A stretch of DNA of 64,000 nt, taken from the NCBI RefSeq assembly GCF_029962835.1, contig NC_080583.1, positions 70,789,158 through 70,853,157 of the forward strand, written 5' to 3'. The notes below the pieces were generated by a model. That model did no database searches, had not been told where the DNA came from, and saw only the letters and a list, made by a program, of their open reading frames with translations. Positions 10,835-21,858 of the stretch are shown in pieces (within the stretch, counting starts at the first letter, position 1; every line of letters starts with the position of its first letter). A program made the position numbers and the translations under genes. Source of the stretch: Magnolia sinica (taxonomy: Eukaryota > Streptophyta > Magnoliopsida > Magnoliales > Magnoliaceae).

Positions 10835-11515
10835 CTAGATGAAGGTGGAACATAAATCATCCCGATTCAAAACTTCTTTGGGCGCTAACATAGACTGAAT
10901 GGTAAGCGCTCAATCCCCACCGTTTCGAGTTGTATGGCATATCCAAGGGTTCAGTCCGCATCATTTTTAGTTTGCCTCCCTAACATGAGCCAAGAAAACC
11001 CATGAAGGGAGTGGATCTCATCTGGATATCACCGTCCGTTCACTTTAAACCAACCATTTTTAGTTATTATTCGGATCTACTTCACTTTTAAATGATGTAC
11101 GAGGTGGATGTGTAATATAAATTCATCAAGGTGGGTTCCACGGCGGGCTCTACGAACTGGTCGAATGACAATTAAATCTCACCGTAAGCCTAGGAAGTTT
11201 CAATGATAGGCTTTCAATTGCCGTGGCGTGGTCCACCTAAAACCCGGGACCCATGCCCTAAAATGATTTGCCAAATGGATGGGCTGTGTGGGTACAATAA
11301 ATACATCAAGGTGGGACCCCCAAAATGGGCCCCACAACGTAGTACAACATGCGTGTTGCTCCACCACATATTTGGATTTGGCTAAATCTTGGGCGGCCTA
11401 CAGCGTCCGTGGAACCTTGTATCTCATGGAAGGAGTCCATGGTAGGCCCCACAACACTGGGAAAGTTCTGGAGATAACGCGCATGCCCAGCCCAATAACG
11501 GAATGTGAATAGTAT
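10835..11515. repeat. Foldback-family fragments
   Basis: A patchwork of family words: ttcaatgataggctttcaatt, ccctaaaatgatttgccaaatggatgggctg, tacatcaaggtgggaccccc and ggtaggccccacaacactgg. At least two partial copies are merged. No gene is visible. Confidence 0.5.
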
Positions 11516-11522
11516 TTCTTGT

Positions 11523-12479
11523 AGGGCTGTTCACGAGTCGAGCTAGCTCAAAAAGCTCGCTCGACTCGGCTCGAGTCAGCTCGGATTGACTCAGCTTGAA
11601 TGGCCAATTCAGGCCAATTCAAGCTAATTATTTGAAGCTCGAGTTAAGTCCAAGCCGAGTTCAACCAGGGGGCATTTCGACTCGACTCGACTCGAAGCTC
11701 GAACTCAAGCTCAACTCGGTTCGATTAATAAATATATTAAAGTTGTGGGGAATGCAAAGAAAGTTGAAGTGAGATCTCTTTGCTTTCACCCAACAGCGAA
11801 GAGTTTGATGTTGGTGTTGATGATCTCTTGAATCCAAAATGGTATATTGTATGGAGCACTCACATGAATAGACATATCCTTCCTGAATATGTTGTGAGCT
11901 ATAAGTCCTCAGATCATCTGCAAGGTAACGAAAACTATGCTTTTGTCTGAGCAGCAACAATACAGTTGAGTCCCACTTTTTTGTGGTCCCAGGTCTATTC
12001 AAAATCCTATCCATTTAAAAGTATGGCCTTGATGATGGGTAATTCAGAACATACAATTGAAGACGCTTTTAGCCCCATGGTTCTTCTATCATAGGGCCCA
12101 CATAGATGGATTTTCTGGACTGCTGAAAGATGGACTACACCCTGTTTCGATTGCTGGGCCAAGCCAAAAATGAATTTCACTTAGTAGAGCGTCATGTAAA
12201 ATGCCTCTTTAATTTTATTTTTTTTTTATTTAGCTTCTCTTCTAATCAATTGAGGAGGATCAAGAACAGAATCCATTACTTTCTCACCCAACAAGCTCAA
12301 GCTCGACTCGAGGTAAACTCGACTCGACTCGAACCACTAGCTCGACTCGAACTCGACTCGACAACTTTGACAAACAAGCCAAGCTTCAATGTTGAGCTCG
12401 AGCTCAAACTCGAGTAAAGCATGGATAAGCCAAGTTGAGCTTGACCCACCTCGACTCGACTCGGCTCGATGCCCACCCC
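11523..12479. mobile_element. hAT-like non-autonomous element, 8-bp target duplication
   Basis: The element starts AGGGCTGTTCACGAGTCGAG. Its end, reverse-complemented, reads GGGGTGGGCATCGAGCCGAG, giving imperfect terminal inverted repeats. It is flanked by the exact 8-bp duplication TTTCTTGT (11515-11522 and 12480-12487), as expected for hAT transposition. Both subterminal regions are dense in CTCGACTCGA words (11535-11725 and 12295-12475). The interior encodes no transposase that can be recognised; the open frames at 11661-12014 and 12130-12417 have no motif. Confidence 0.75.
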
Positions 12480-12489
12480 TTTCTTGTCA

Positions 12490-14130
12490 AGGATGTTGGG
12501 CTATCTGAACATGGTTGGCCCACCAAGGCCAGTTGGCCTTTCCGGTGGCTAAAATGATGGGGCACTTGGACTGAGGTGCGTACATCATGGTGGGAGTCCT
12601 CAGTGGGCCCCATGGCCCTGTTGAGTGCCGAAATAAACAATGCAGTAGGTCCGATGAAATTTTAATGGTAGGCACTCAGTAGTGACTGTTTCTTCTAGTG
12701 TGGCCCATCTGGGAATCAGATCTGGCTTATTGATGGGCCAATAGCCTAAAATGATCTGCCAAAGCAGACGGATGGAGTGGGCCCCTCGTGACCCCAGGAA
12801 ATGCTGGAAGCAAGCAGCGTATGGGACGCGGTGGTCCCCCGCCCGTGCTGTTCCCTACAGTGTGGTCCACCTGAGATGTGGATAGACCTCTTTTTTTGTT
12901 ACAAGAACTAAAATAACCTGAATAATAGGATGGACGGTACGGATTCAACAAAATCACCAATTTGGGCCCTACGAGTGGCCCACCTGCTGGCTGCAGGAAG
13001 GGGGCAGCGCCTCTGTCCCTCTAATCCTAGTGGTGTGGATCATCTAAAATTTGGATCCGCTCCATTTTTGAGCCCAAACTCTAAAATAATCTGTAAAAGT
13101 GAACGGACGGTGTGGATGACACGTACATTTCATGGATGGTCTCACAAGTGGGACCCCTGCTCACGCCCAAGGGGCTTCCGCCCTTCACGTCAGTGGGCAG
13201 GAGCGCCCATGCACGTGGTGCATTTTTTTTCTTTGTTTTTCCTTCTCTCTTTTTTTTTTTTTTTAATGTGTTTTCTGATGAATGGGGCCATACTGCGGTG
13301 ATCCGATCCATTCATCCTGTCGGAAAGCTCTCCCTAGACCTAAAGAAACATGATTTGACAGGTTCCACTTCATAAACTCATCACAGTGGCCTTTAGAAAG
13401 TTTCAACAGTGGGTGCCATCATAGCCACTTTTTGTTATGGTGTGGACCACCAAAATCTGGATCTGGCTGATATTTGAATCAAATGTATAATATCATCTAA
13501 AGAAACGGGTGGACTGTGTGGATTTAACGTATACATCATGGTGTGTCCCACGAGTGGGACCACTTCTCCTCGCCCAAAAAGCCTCAGCCAGTCTCACGGC
13601 TGCTGGGCAGCCCATCACGTATAAAAAAAAGTTATTTTTATTTTTCTAATTTTATTTCCCAGCCTAGTGGGATCCGTCAATCGGGTTTGCCAAGTCACTG
13701 TAGTCCATAAGGGCCCTTCTTATGGCAGATTGGCAGGTCCTATTACGTACACAGAACGTGGGCCTTAGAAAGTTTTAACAATGGGTGTCACTATCAATCC
13801 GGATTTGGCTCAGATTTGGTCCCTAGGTTCAAAATGATATGGCAAAGTAGATCGACGGGATGAATGAAACATATACATCATAGTGGATCCCACGAGCGGT
13901 GACCCTACCTCTCACGTGGACCAGGCAGCAACCCTGGGTGGTGTGCTCTTTTTCTTTTCTTTTTTTCTTTAATTTTTTTACGTGGGGCTGCGTGTGGACG
14001 ATCCACCCCATCCATCAGGTTGGCCAGCCTATGGTGTGCCCAGAGAACTTTTGACTAAGCTCATTCTTGTATCTTCGGTAATTGAGGTGGCCCCGCCACT
14101 ATGGGTCCCCGGACACTTCATACAAACACA
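12490..14130. repeat. Cluster of foldback-family half-modules
   Basis: At least five copies of the right-arm module lie in a row. Each has a word like aaaatgatctgccaaa (12750, 12912, 13083, 13490 and 13830), then a ggacggtgtggat-like word, then a catcatggtgggtcccac-like word (for example 12590, 13135, 13530 and 13880). One segment near 13300 is inverted. Spacing is irregular, so this looks like repeated local insertion or duplication rather than a satellite. Short open frames here are repeat sequence. Confidence 0.6.
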
Positions 14131-14151
14131 AGGTGGATCCCACCCTTTGGC

Positions 14152-14520
14152 TAGAGCTAGGCACGAACTGACTCGACTCGTCCGACTCGACCTAAACTGA
14201 ATGGGTGAGTCGGTTCAAACCGAGTAGGCTTCGCCCAATCCAAACTCAAATCGAGTCGAGTTCAGGTTACCAGTAACTCAATCGGAAACTCAATCAGTCA
14301 TACTCGAACCGATCTGAAACTTGACTCAACTCAGGTTGTTGGGTATGGTACATAATTTTTTTAAAAAAAAAAAAAATCTAATTCATAATCCTCTCTAACC
14401 TACCTGTCCCACGCCCCGATCGGAAAAACCCAACCCCTTCCCGTCCAGCATCCATCGGCCATCCTGTCCCATCCAGCATGCGACAGCAACCCTCCGGCCT
14501 TCCTCCTCCTCCTCCTCCTC

Positions 14521-14576
<56 letters not shown>

Positions 14577-15583
14577 CCTCTCCTCTCCCATCCAGCAGGT
14601 GGCAGCCAGCGGCCCATCTGGTGCGTTTTTTTAAGTTTTTTTAAAATGTTAAAATACAATTCATGTCATGTGGCCCACCTAAGTTGTAGACCCATCTAAT
14701 ACTTGGAATTATGGGTCATGAGAGGCTGATCATTGTTTTTATACCTTTGCTCCATCCGTGTGATCTGGTTTGGATAGTCAATATCTATCTATATGAATGG
14801 ATAAGATTGGGGTAGAACTTCTCTCTTTGATTCGAAGGAGAATTTGACTCCAGCTGTAATAACAAGAGGCAAAAACAGAAACGATTTTATATTTTAACAA
14901 ACGGTTTTGGCGCGCTAGAAGTTTCTTGCGCTATTTAGCCTAAATCCGTGTGATTTCGATTTCAATCGTTGGGATGATCTTGCACTAACAGTCGATAGAA
15001 AATGAGAAAACTTCTCCTGTATCGCAAGCACTTTGAGCCGAAATAAGGCTTCTCTTCAAATTCAAGTTCGCAGGCACGAGGGGACTTTTGGTTCATGATT
15101 TACGCACGCATGTGTGCATACACTCATGTAGACTTCTGGGTTCTAATTGGAATTCCTCACCCCTACAATATGGACGGTTCATATCGTCCTCATGGTCAAT
15201 GATGGCGGGCCCAACACGAACGCTCCCTTCGTTCATTTGAAATGAACATGGCGGCAAGAAAAATGAAGAAGAAGACTCCTCCAATTTGCTTTGGTTCGGG
15301 TCCGCGCCCAGTCAGCCGTGCTGGCTAGGTGGATCCTTTGAAATTAAGGCTAGCCAGCTAGCCCGATGACCCGATCTGAATCGGTACCAACTTGATCCGA
15401 CACCGTATTTCTGACCGGGTCGGACTCTATTTAGATTAGCCTAGCCCAAACCTGGACTCGGATCAAGTCAGCCATGCTGGACTCGATACCAAGTTGGATC
15501 GAGTTCAGGTCAGGCATTTTTCAAAACCGGATCGAGTCGAGTTGGACCTAACTCAGTCTAACTCAACTCGATGCCCACCTCTA
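14152..15583. mobile_element. hAT-like non-autonomous element containing CT microsatellite
   Basis: It starts TAGAGCTAGGCACGAACTGA. Its end, reverse-complemented, starts TAGAGGTGGGCATCGAGTTG, so terminal inverted repeats are visible. The flanks read CTTTGGC on the left and CTTGTGGC on the right, a target duplication differing by one base insertion. Subterminal ACTCGACTCG-type words lie at 14165-14335 and 15360-15575. The interior holds the CT tract at 14501-14575 and no recognisable gene. Confidence 0.55.
14501..14580. repeat. (TCC)n then (CT)n microsatellite
   Basis: About 20 bases of TCC repeats run into about 50 bases of CT repeats. They create spurious open frames of proline/serine/leucine on one strand and arginine/glutamate on the other. 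Confidence 0.95.
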
Positions 15584-15593
15584 CTTGTGGCCC

Positions 15594-15829
15594 CACCAAA
15601 ATGAAAGAAAGCAAGGGAAAGGGGGAGAGTTTGTCCTCCCTTGCACACACAACGAACATGAATGGTTGGATCAAGCTGGATCATCGATTGGATGCCTTGG
15701 ATCGTCAAGGTTGCTCCCCTAAGCTCCTCCAACCCCTCTCTCAAGCTCTAATCTCCCTCTTAACCTCTATTTTTTCTACATATCTCTCCACACTCTCTTT
15801 AATGTCTCAAGCTCTTTCTCTTTTCTCTC

Positions 15830-15888
<59 letters not shown>

Positions 15889-16020
15889 GCTCTCCCTCTC
15901 TCCCCTCAAATAATACTCATACATAGGAAGGCTTTTAAGGTAAAGAATTTGTGTAAGTGGGACGTGCGTCATGCGTGCATTGCACTGCCCACCTTGGATT
16001 GCACTAAAAACTACAACTTC
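15594..16020. repeat. CT-rich interval with (CT)n microsatellite 15834-15887
   Basis: Pyrimidine-rich sequence with an uninterrupted CT run of roughly 50 bases. The overlapping frames are low-complexity and are rejected as genes. Confidence 0.85.
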
Positions 16021-16830
16021 TGATCTAGGTGTCGAAATGGGGTGTGACACGCGGCAGTGGAATCACAACGCCTATGCGATCACCAAGGTACAAGTCTTGG
16101 GTCATTGCAATACTGAAATAGGGTTACGATCGAACCTCACCGAATTGGTTTGCCTAAAACGTGCCAGCACCGAAGACGAAGCATACATAGGGTTAATTAA
16201 GGTACAGGTCTTACACATTCGGCCCACTTTACGACCCATGCATACACAACGGAGTGTTGCACCACGGTACACCTGATTAAGAAACCCAGTCAAATCGAGT
16301 TGACCCGATCAAACCCAAAATCGAAAGGCTTCTCCCTTCCTTTTTACGTTTCCGCCCTTAAGGCGTTTAAATGCTTGCTATCCATGAAGCCTGTAATGGC
16401 CCACCATGATACTTTAAGGGAAGATCTAATCCGTTCATCCAATGCAAAATTCAATTTCGACCAAACCCTAACTTTTTTCACACGTTTACACATGTGTGCA
16501 TGCACACGATCTCTGGCGCAACCAAGGGTTTTATGTGGCATTTTTCGAAAAATGAAAATTCTGCTTCAGATTGCTTTGCGAGCGATTCGCGTGAGGCTGA
16601 ATCCACGCATCTTAACCTTTCAATTCGATTAATCTTAAGTTTTAAGGTTTCGAGGCCTTGGGGTTCCGGTCGGTCGGATGTGCACTATGCACGGCTAGTC
16701 CAGGTTTGGCTAAGGGCGTCAATCGCCGTGCACATAAGCATAGAAAATGATACGGAATGGACGGGGTCTTACAGGATCATATTTCAAAATTGCAAAAGCA
16801 TCTCCCAGAGAGAACAATACAAGTGGGACG
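16021..16830. other. Unassigned sequence, possibly old retroelement
   Basis: No domain is recognised in any frame. The word aaggtacaagtcttgggtc near 16086 recurs as aaggtacaggtcttacaca near 16200, an internal direct repeat. Several overlapping frames of 60-120 codons exist on both strands without motifs. Confidence 0.3.
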
Positions 16831-16832
16831 TT

Positions 16833-17115
16833 AATCATAGATCGGAATCTTGACCACAACATTATTGGACGACGGATTCGATTGATCATAGATTGGAATC
16901 TTGACCACAACACTGTGGGACGATGGATCCGATCGATTATAGATCAGAATCTTGACCACAAACACAATGGGATAATGGATCCAGTCGATCATAGGTCAAA
17001 ATCTTGACCACAACACAGCAGGATGATGGAATCGATTAGGGATCAAAATCTTGACCGCAAACCTGCGAGACGACGAACTCAATTAGTTGCTAATCGAAAT
17101 CCTGACTGCAATCCA
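16833..17115 (+). repeat. 51-bp minisatellite, about six diverged units
   Basis: The core cttgaccacaacac-like word occurs with its tgacc at 16851, 16902, 16953, 17005, 17052 and 17103, so spacings are 51, 51, 52, 47 and 51. Each unit also carries gatcatagatc-like and ggacgatggatcc-like words. Because 51 is a multiple of three, one plus-strand frame reads a 17-residue repeat of the type IIDxNLDHNxxGRxIR. This is most likely a tandem repeat of a retroelement or intergenic origin and not an expressed protein. Confidence 0.8.
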
Positions 17116-17945
17116 CGGATAGAACTACATCATAAAAAATCGAAGTTGATCATAACCAACGTTCTGAATCAGCACAAAAACAATCAAGTCGGATTACCTT
17201 GTGAAATGATAGAACCGATCAACCATCTCTAAATTGGATTCTTGATCATGATCAATTCATCACAACTATGCATGCACACTACCCATCACATATTTTCAAT
17301 AAAAACCATCTTACTTGAAGTCCCATAGGTATCCCCAGAGGAGAAAACCAATAGCAGGACCTATCTCAAAATCAGCTTGCAATAAAATCCCCTACAGAGT
17401 ATCACTCCCTAGAGTGGGACGACTTTGAAAATCACAAAACATTCACAAAATAAAAGCGTCAAACTTCCAAGGCACTAAGAGATCTTCCATATCTCTAGGT
17501 GAGAGTCAGCGCAACATCAAATAAGATCCGATATCTCGTGATTTCCCTAGAGATTACCGGATCCAAATGCATATTAAAATATGATTGAATCGAACTCTAA
17601 TGTTGGCTCCATTGTATCAAATGCTAATACTCTGAAAAGATGATAGGCAAAGCCTAGTCAAAAGAAATCATCCAAACGATGAGAAATACAAATTGTAACC
17701 TAAGTGTCAAAACCAGAAGATTACATGGAAAAAGGTCATCCGCACATACCAAGGCATGGATGCTTACAGAATTTGATCGAGTCCAAGTCGACATAGTGAG
17801 TTCCCCGTAAGGCCACAAAAAGCACAGGACACTAAGCACTTTGATGGTCAAATAAAACAAGTACTCCTAGGGTGATCTGGGAAGCAATGAACAATCCAAC
17901 ACTGGGTCAGTATCCTCACAAGGCCACAAAAAGCGCATGGGCACT
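17116..17945. other. Unassigned flank of element C
   Basis: AT-rich sequence with no gene seen. The phrase aaggccacaaaaagc occurs twice (near 17811 and 17920), about 108 bases apart, the second copy immediately before the LTR of element C. Confidence 0.3.
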
Positions 17946-18025
17946 TGTAAGTGCTATGGTCTCTTGCTCCTTTGGTTGTCAAATTTTGTAGTGCCAAAAC
18001 CACATTCTATGTCTTGTGTAGCACA

Positions 18026-18027
18026 TT

Positions 18028-18064
<37 letters not shown>
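18026..18064 (+). repeat. (GT)n microsatellite in element C 5' LTR
   Basis: About 18 GT units. The matching place in the right LTR (26964 onward) holds only a short TATATATATGTGG stretch, so the expansion is private to this LTR. Confidence 0.95.
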
Positions 18065-18066
<2 letters not shown>

Positions 18067-18417
18067 TCAAGGCAATGCATAACATGTATAACGACAATGC
18101 TTCAAGACAAGAACAAGATCTACTTCAAGAACTGCAAGATCAAGTACATTGTTTAGAGTTTTAAAACTACATCGAAAGACGAGATCATGTTCAAGACTCA
18201 AGGTGAAGTACAACTCAAGAACTACGGATTCAAGCTTCATCATGTGTCAAGAACTCAAGCCTCGTGAACTTCAAAGATCATCCAACATTTGAAGAAAAAG
18301 AAGGTTCAATGTTCATACTTCATGTTTAAGGTATGAATGACCTTAGATTGACCTTAAGGTAGGTCATTTCGGATACATAATTCAATTGCTTACTTTATAA
18401 GTGTTTTGGTTTGTTCT

Positions 18418-18775
18418 TAGACTAGTCCTGGACTTTTCTCGACCAGTCCAAAAATTCCTTGACCAGTCCTAAGATTGTTGCAAATTTTTAAAATTTTTTG
18501 TTGAGCCGCGACCAATTCTGGAGACTGCTCGAGCAGTCGTGTGAACAGTGCACGACTCGTCCTCGACCAGTCCTGTAGCCACGACTCGAATTCCAGCGAC
18601 TGTTTCAACACCTCACGACCAATCGTGGACATATCACGACCAGTCGTGGAGGTCCCTCAACCAGTCGTGGATGGCCTACGACCAGTCGTGGAACGGTTTT
18701 ATCCGATCGCACTCAAAATTTCAAAAATCAGTTCGACCTACGACCAGTCGTAGTGTCCACAGGACCAGTCGAAGG
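18418..18775. promoter_or_regulatory. CpG palindrome cluster upstream of the LTR TATA box
   Basis: More than ten copies of the self-complementary word ACGACCAGTCGT or near variants (cgaccagtcc, cgaccaatcgtgg, caaccagtcgtgg) lie in about 350 bases, ending about 15 bases before the TATA box. Sireviruses are reported to carry conserved palindromes in this part of the LTR. They are candidate protein-binding or methylation-sensitive sites. Confidence 0.7.
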
Positions 18776-18790
18776 TACGACTTCTGCACT

Positions 18791-18798
18791 TATAAATA
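18791..18798 (+). promoter_or_regulatory. TATA box of element C 5' LTR
   Basis: The sequence TATAAATA directly follows the palindrome cluster. The matching site in the right LTR (about 27701) reads TAAAAATA, so that copy has lost the box. Confidence 0.65.
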
Positions 18799-19640
18799 GA
18801 GCATGATTTTCAGAGTTTGATATTGAATTCAAGTAAAATCAAGGCATCACTTTGAGAGATAAGTTTGTAATCTTCTTAAGCTAAATTGTGCACATTTAAT
18901 ATTCTCTTTTTATTAGCTTTTTATATTTGATTTTGTTTCTGCATTCCAATCTAATTTGAAAGAGGAATTGTGATATTCCACTTTTTAGAATCAAAATCAA
19001 ATAGAGCTAGCCCAACTCGGTTTAATTTAAAATCAATTAGAACCTAGAACCATTTCAAAGTGAGTATTGGACATTGAACTTCTATTCGAACTTCTACTCC
19101 GTCTTGGTTCTTTTTGGCTGCAACAAAAGTAGAAATCCAAGTATTTTACATTATTATAATTTCCATTATATTGGTTTCTTTTGAGATTAAGCTAGAAAAA
19201 TCTCATTGTTTTGGTTATCTAAGGAGAGCCAGAAAACTCAGAGTGTGGGGTTTTTAAATTGTGTAAGCCCACTTGAAAGACACAATTTTGAGGGTTTTAG
19301 GTGAACCTGAGAAAAACCTATTTTCATAGTGAACGCTAATATCCACTGTGTGAGGATATTAGGAGTGGAGTAGCTATGTGGTTGTTGTTGAACAGTTGGT
19401 GTACACACAGGCGAACCACTATAATTCTTTGTGTTTTGTGGATGTGTGATTTAATTTCTATATCTTTTATCATTCAATATTGTGGAATGTATTTGTGGAT
19501 GTGAATGTTGTAATCTTTTGCATTTCAAGCATTGTGGGGAATGTTGTAATAACTTAGATTTCATTTCTTTGTTATTTACTTATTTATTTATTCCTCTGTA
19601 TCAAGTTTGAGTTTTTGATACAAAGATCTTTTTAGGAATC

Positions 19641-19755
19641 AGGTTGTCCTACCATAAACCTTGGCTTTAGGTGTAAGGTTGTCCTACCATAAACCTTGGC
19701 TTTAGGTGTAAGGTTGTCCTACCATAAACCTTGGTTTTTGGTGTAAGGTTGTCCT
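19641..19755 (+). repeat. 35-bp tandem repeat, three copies, in 5' LTR
   Basis: The unit starting aggttgtcctaccataaacc is repeated at 19641, 19676 and 19711, with a partial fourth at 19746. The right LTR has one unit plus the partial (28551). The 70 bp gained here explain most of the length difference between the LTRs. Confidence 0.9.
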
Positions 19756-19940
19756 TAGAACAACATTTATATTAATCTCTCAATACTCATACATTTGAGG
19801 TTGCTTTACATTTCAGTATTGTGAATTGATTATAGTGTTATCCTTCCTTTAATTATTTAAATTCCGCAGTTATTATTTTAATTTGGCATAGTCCTATTCA
19901 CCCCCCCCCCCTCTAGAACATATAGCTTATCCTTTTCAAG

Positions 19941-19953
19941 TGGTATCAGCGCC
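19941..19953 (+). other. Primer-binding site (initiator Met tRNA type)
   Basis: TGGTATCAGCGCC lies two bases after the LTR end. The copy after the right LTR (28778) reads TGGTATCAGAGCC, the usual complement of the initiator Met tRNA 3' end, so this copy carries one A-to-C change. Confidence 0.85.
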
Positions 19954-20025
19954 TAATAGCTCATTTTAAGTGTTATTTATTTTTGGATTTATTTCTTAAG
20001 CTAATCGATCTAAGCTATTTATAAG

Positions 20026-21858
20026 ATGTCAAATTTTGATAGCCTTTCAGTCACTAGGCCTCCACCATTTGATGGCACCAATTATGCCTATTGGAAAGCC
20101 AAAATAAGGATTTTTTTAAAATCCATGGATGAGAACGTGTGGCAAGCCACATTGACTGAATGGACCCCTCCTACCACTGAAGTAACTGGAATCGATGGAT
20201 CCAAATCCATAAGAATTACACCTTACTTCTCTTGGACCACACTTCAGAAAAGTGAGAGTAGTGCAAATGCAAAAGCATTAAATGCAATCACTTGCGCACT
20301 ATCACCGGATGAATTCAAAAAAATTATATCCTATGATTCTACAAAACAAGCTTGGGATATTTTAGAAATGACACACGAGGGAACATCAATTGTCAAGAAA
20401 TCTAAAGTCAAAATCCTCACAACCAAATTTGAGGAAATACGTATGAAAGAAAATAAAATGTTCATAGACTTCTATACAAGATTGAATGACATTGTGAACT
20501 CTATGTGGGGTCTTGGTGATAAAATTTCAAAAAGTAAAGTGTATGCAAAAATACTACGCTCACTTTCTGAACAGTTCAATTCTAAGGTTACTGCAATCCA
20601 AGAACTTCGTGACACGGACAACATGAGTGTAGAAGAATTAGTTAGCTCTTTACAGACTTATGAGTTAACTTTTAAAGTTTCTAAAGGTAAATCTATTGCT
20701 CTTAAATCTTGTAAAAATGTTTTTCAAGAAAATAATAGCAATTCTGATTTAGAAAACTCTGAAGATGATATGACCCTTTTAGCGAAAAAGTTTTACAAAA
20801 TTTTCAAAAGTAAAAAGAGGGTTAATTTTTAAAAATCTAATGATAAGAAGAAATCTAAACCTAAAACTCGAAAATCATTAAAAGACAGTCAGTGTTACAA
20901 CTGCCATGAATATGGGCACCTAACAAACAAGTGTCCTAAAAGGGACAAACCTAAAAAGAAAGGAATGTTGGCTACTTGGGATAAATTCTCTGATTCTGAA
21001 GCCTCTTCTGAATCAGAAGATTCTGAAACTGAGTTGGGCAGTGAAGTTAAAGCCTTTATGACTCTAGCCAAATTCACTTTTTCAGATAATGATGATTCAA
21101 CAAGTGAAGAAAATCTGAATAGTGATAATGAAAATGAAGAAGATCTTCAAGATGCTTATAATGCCCTTTACAAGGAGAGTTGTAAAATTGTTGTTAAACT
21201 TAAACTTCAGAAAGAAAAGTTTTTGAATCTTAAAGAAAATTTTGAAACTCTTGTTTTAGAAAAATCCCACATTTCAGATTGCTTTGAAAAATCGAAATGC
21301 GATTTAGATTTCAAAACCTCCCTTACTAAAAATCTGAAATCTGAAAATGAAAAACTTAAACTTGAAGTCTCTTCACTTTTGAGTTTAAAGGATACATGAA
21401 GGTATGCCTAAGGTGATCCAAAGTTAGAAAAACTTTTGTTTGAATTAAGAAAATGTGGCGACCGATCCAGTTTGGGCTACAATAAAAATGTTCCTCCTAA
21501 ACAGAAGAATACTCCTCCTAAGTTTGTGAAAGGAGCGTCTTCAAACTTAAAAGGAAATAGTTCTAATCAAAGTTTTTCCAAAAATGTTAAAACTTTTCTA
21601 TCTTTTAAACCTAAAAGTAATCATATCAACTATAAAAATCAAAATCGAAACCCTTTAGCTGAAAAAATAGTTGATTTGCTTAAGGAGCTCTTAAAATCTA
21701 ACTCAGTGGGTCATTCTTACAACAACTATAAACATAAGAAGACCAACTATACTCCTAAACCTAAAACAGTTATGAAATGGGTTTCTAAGGTTGCTTGCTT
21801 AGTTGCCCACATGGCTTTCAAAGCTACAAGTCATTCAAAGTGGTACTTAGACAATTGA
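20026..21858 (+). pseudogene. Element C gag with zinc knuckle, broken
   Basis: The ATG at 20026 follows the primer site by about 70 bases. The protein starts MSNFDSLSVTRPPPFDG and contains the copia gag core (YAYWKAKIRIFLKSMD). A TAA at 20830-20832 interrupts it. The same frame then continues through a CCHC knuckle at 20893-20934 (CYNCHEYGHLTNKC). An acidic serine-rich stretch and a lysine/leucine-rich probable coiled coil follow to the TGA at 21397, with a further TAA about 10 bases on, and a basic asparagine-rich tail ends at 21858. Long gag with a coiled-coil tail fits the Sirevirus type. Confidence 0.85.

Larger units (their letters stand above)
17946..19938 (+). repeat. Element C left (5') LTR, 1993 bp
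   Basis: It starts TGTAAGTGCTATGG and ends CCTTTTCA, two bases before the primer site. In order it contains a GT microsatellite (18026-18064), a cluster of ACGACCAGTCGT-like palindromes (18418-18775), a TATA box (18791-18798), a 35-bp tandem repeat (19641-19755) and a C-run near 19902. In a hand-compared 60-base stretch (18841-18900 against the matching right-LTR stretch) three differences were counted, so insertion is not recent. Confidence 0.92.

Noticed and set aside
14378-14699. Arg/Glu-rich and Ser/Leu-rich frames (also 15571-16050 and 63339-63680)
   Set aside because: Direct products of CT/AG microsatellites.
16833-17115. Regular repeats suggestive of a CRISPR array
   Set aside because: Units are contiguous and diverged along their whole length, with no constant repeat and unique spacers; the genome is a plant nuclear genome.
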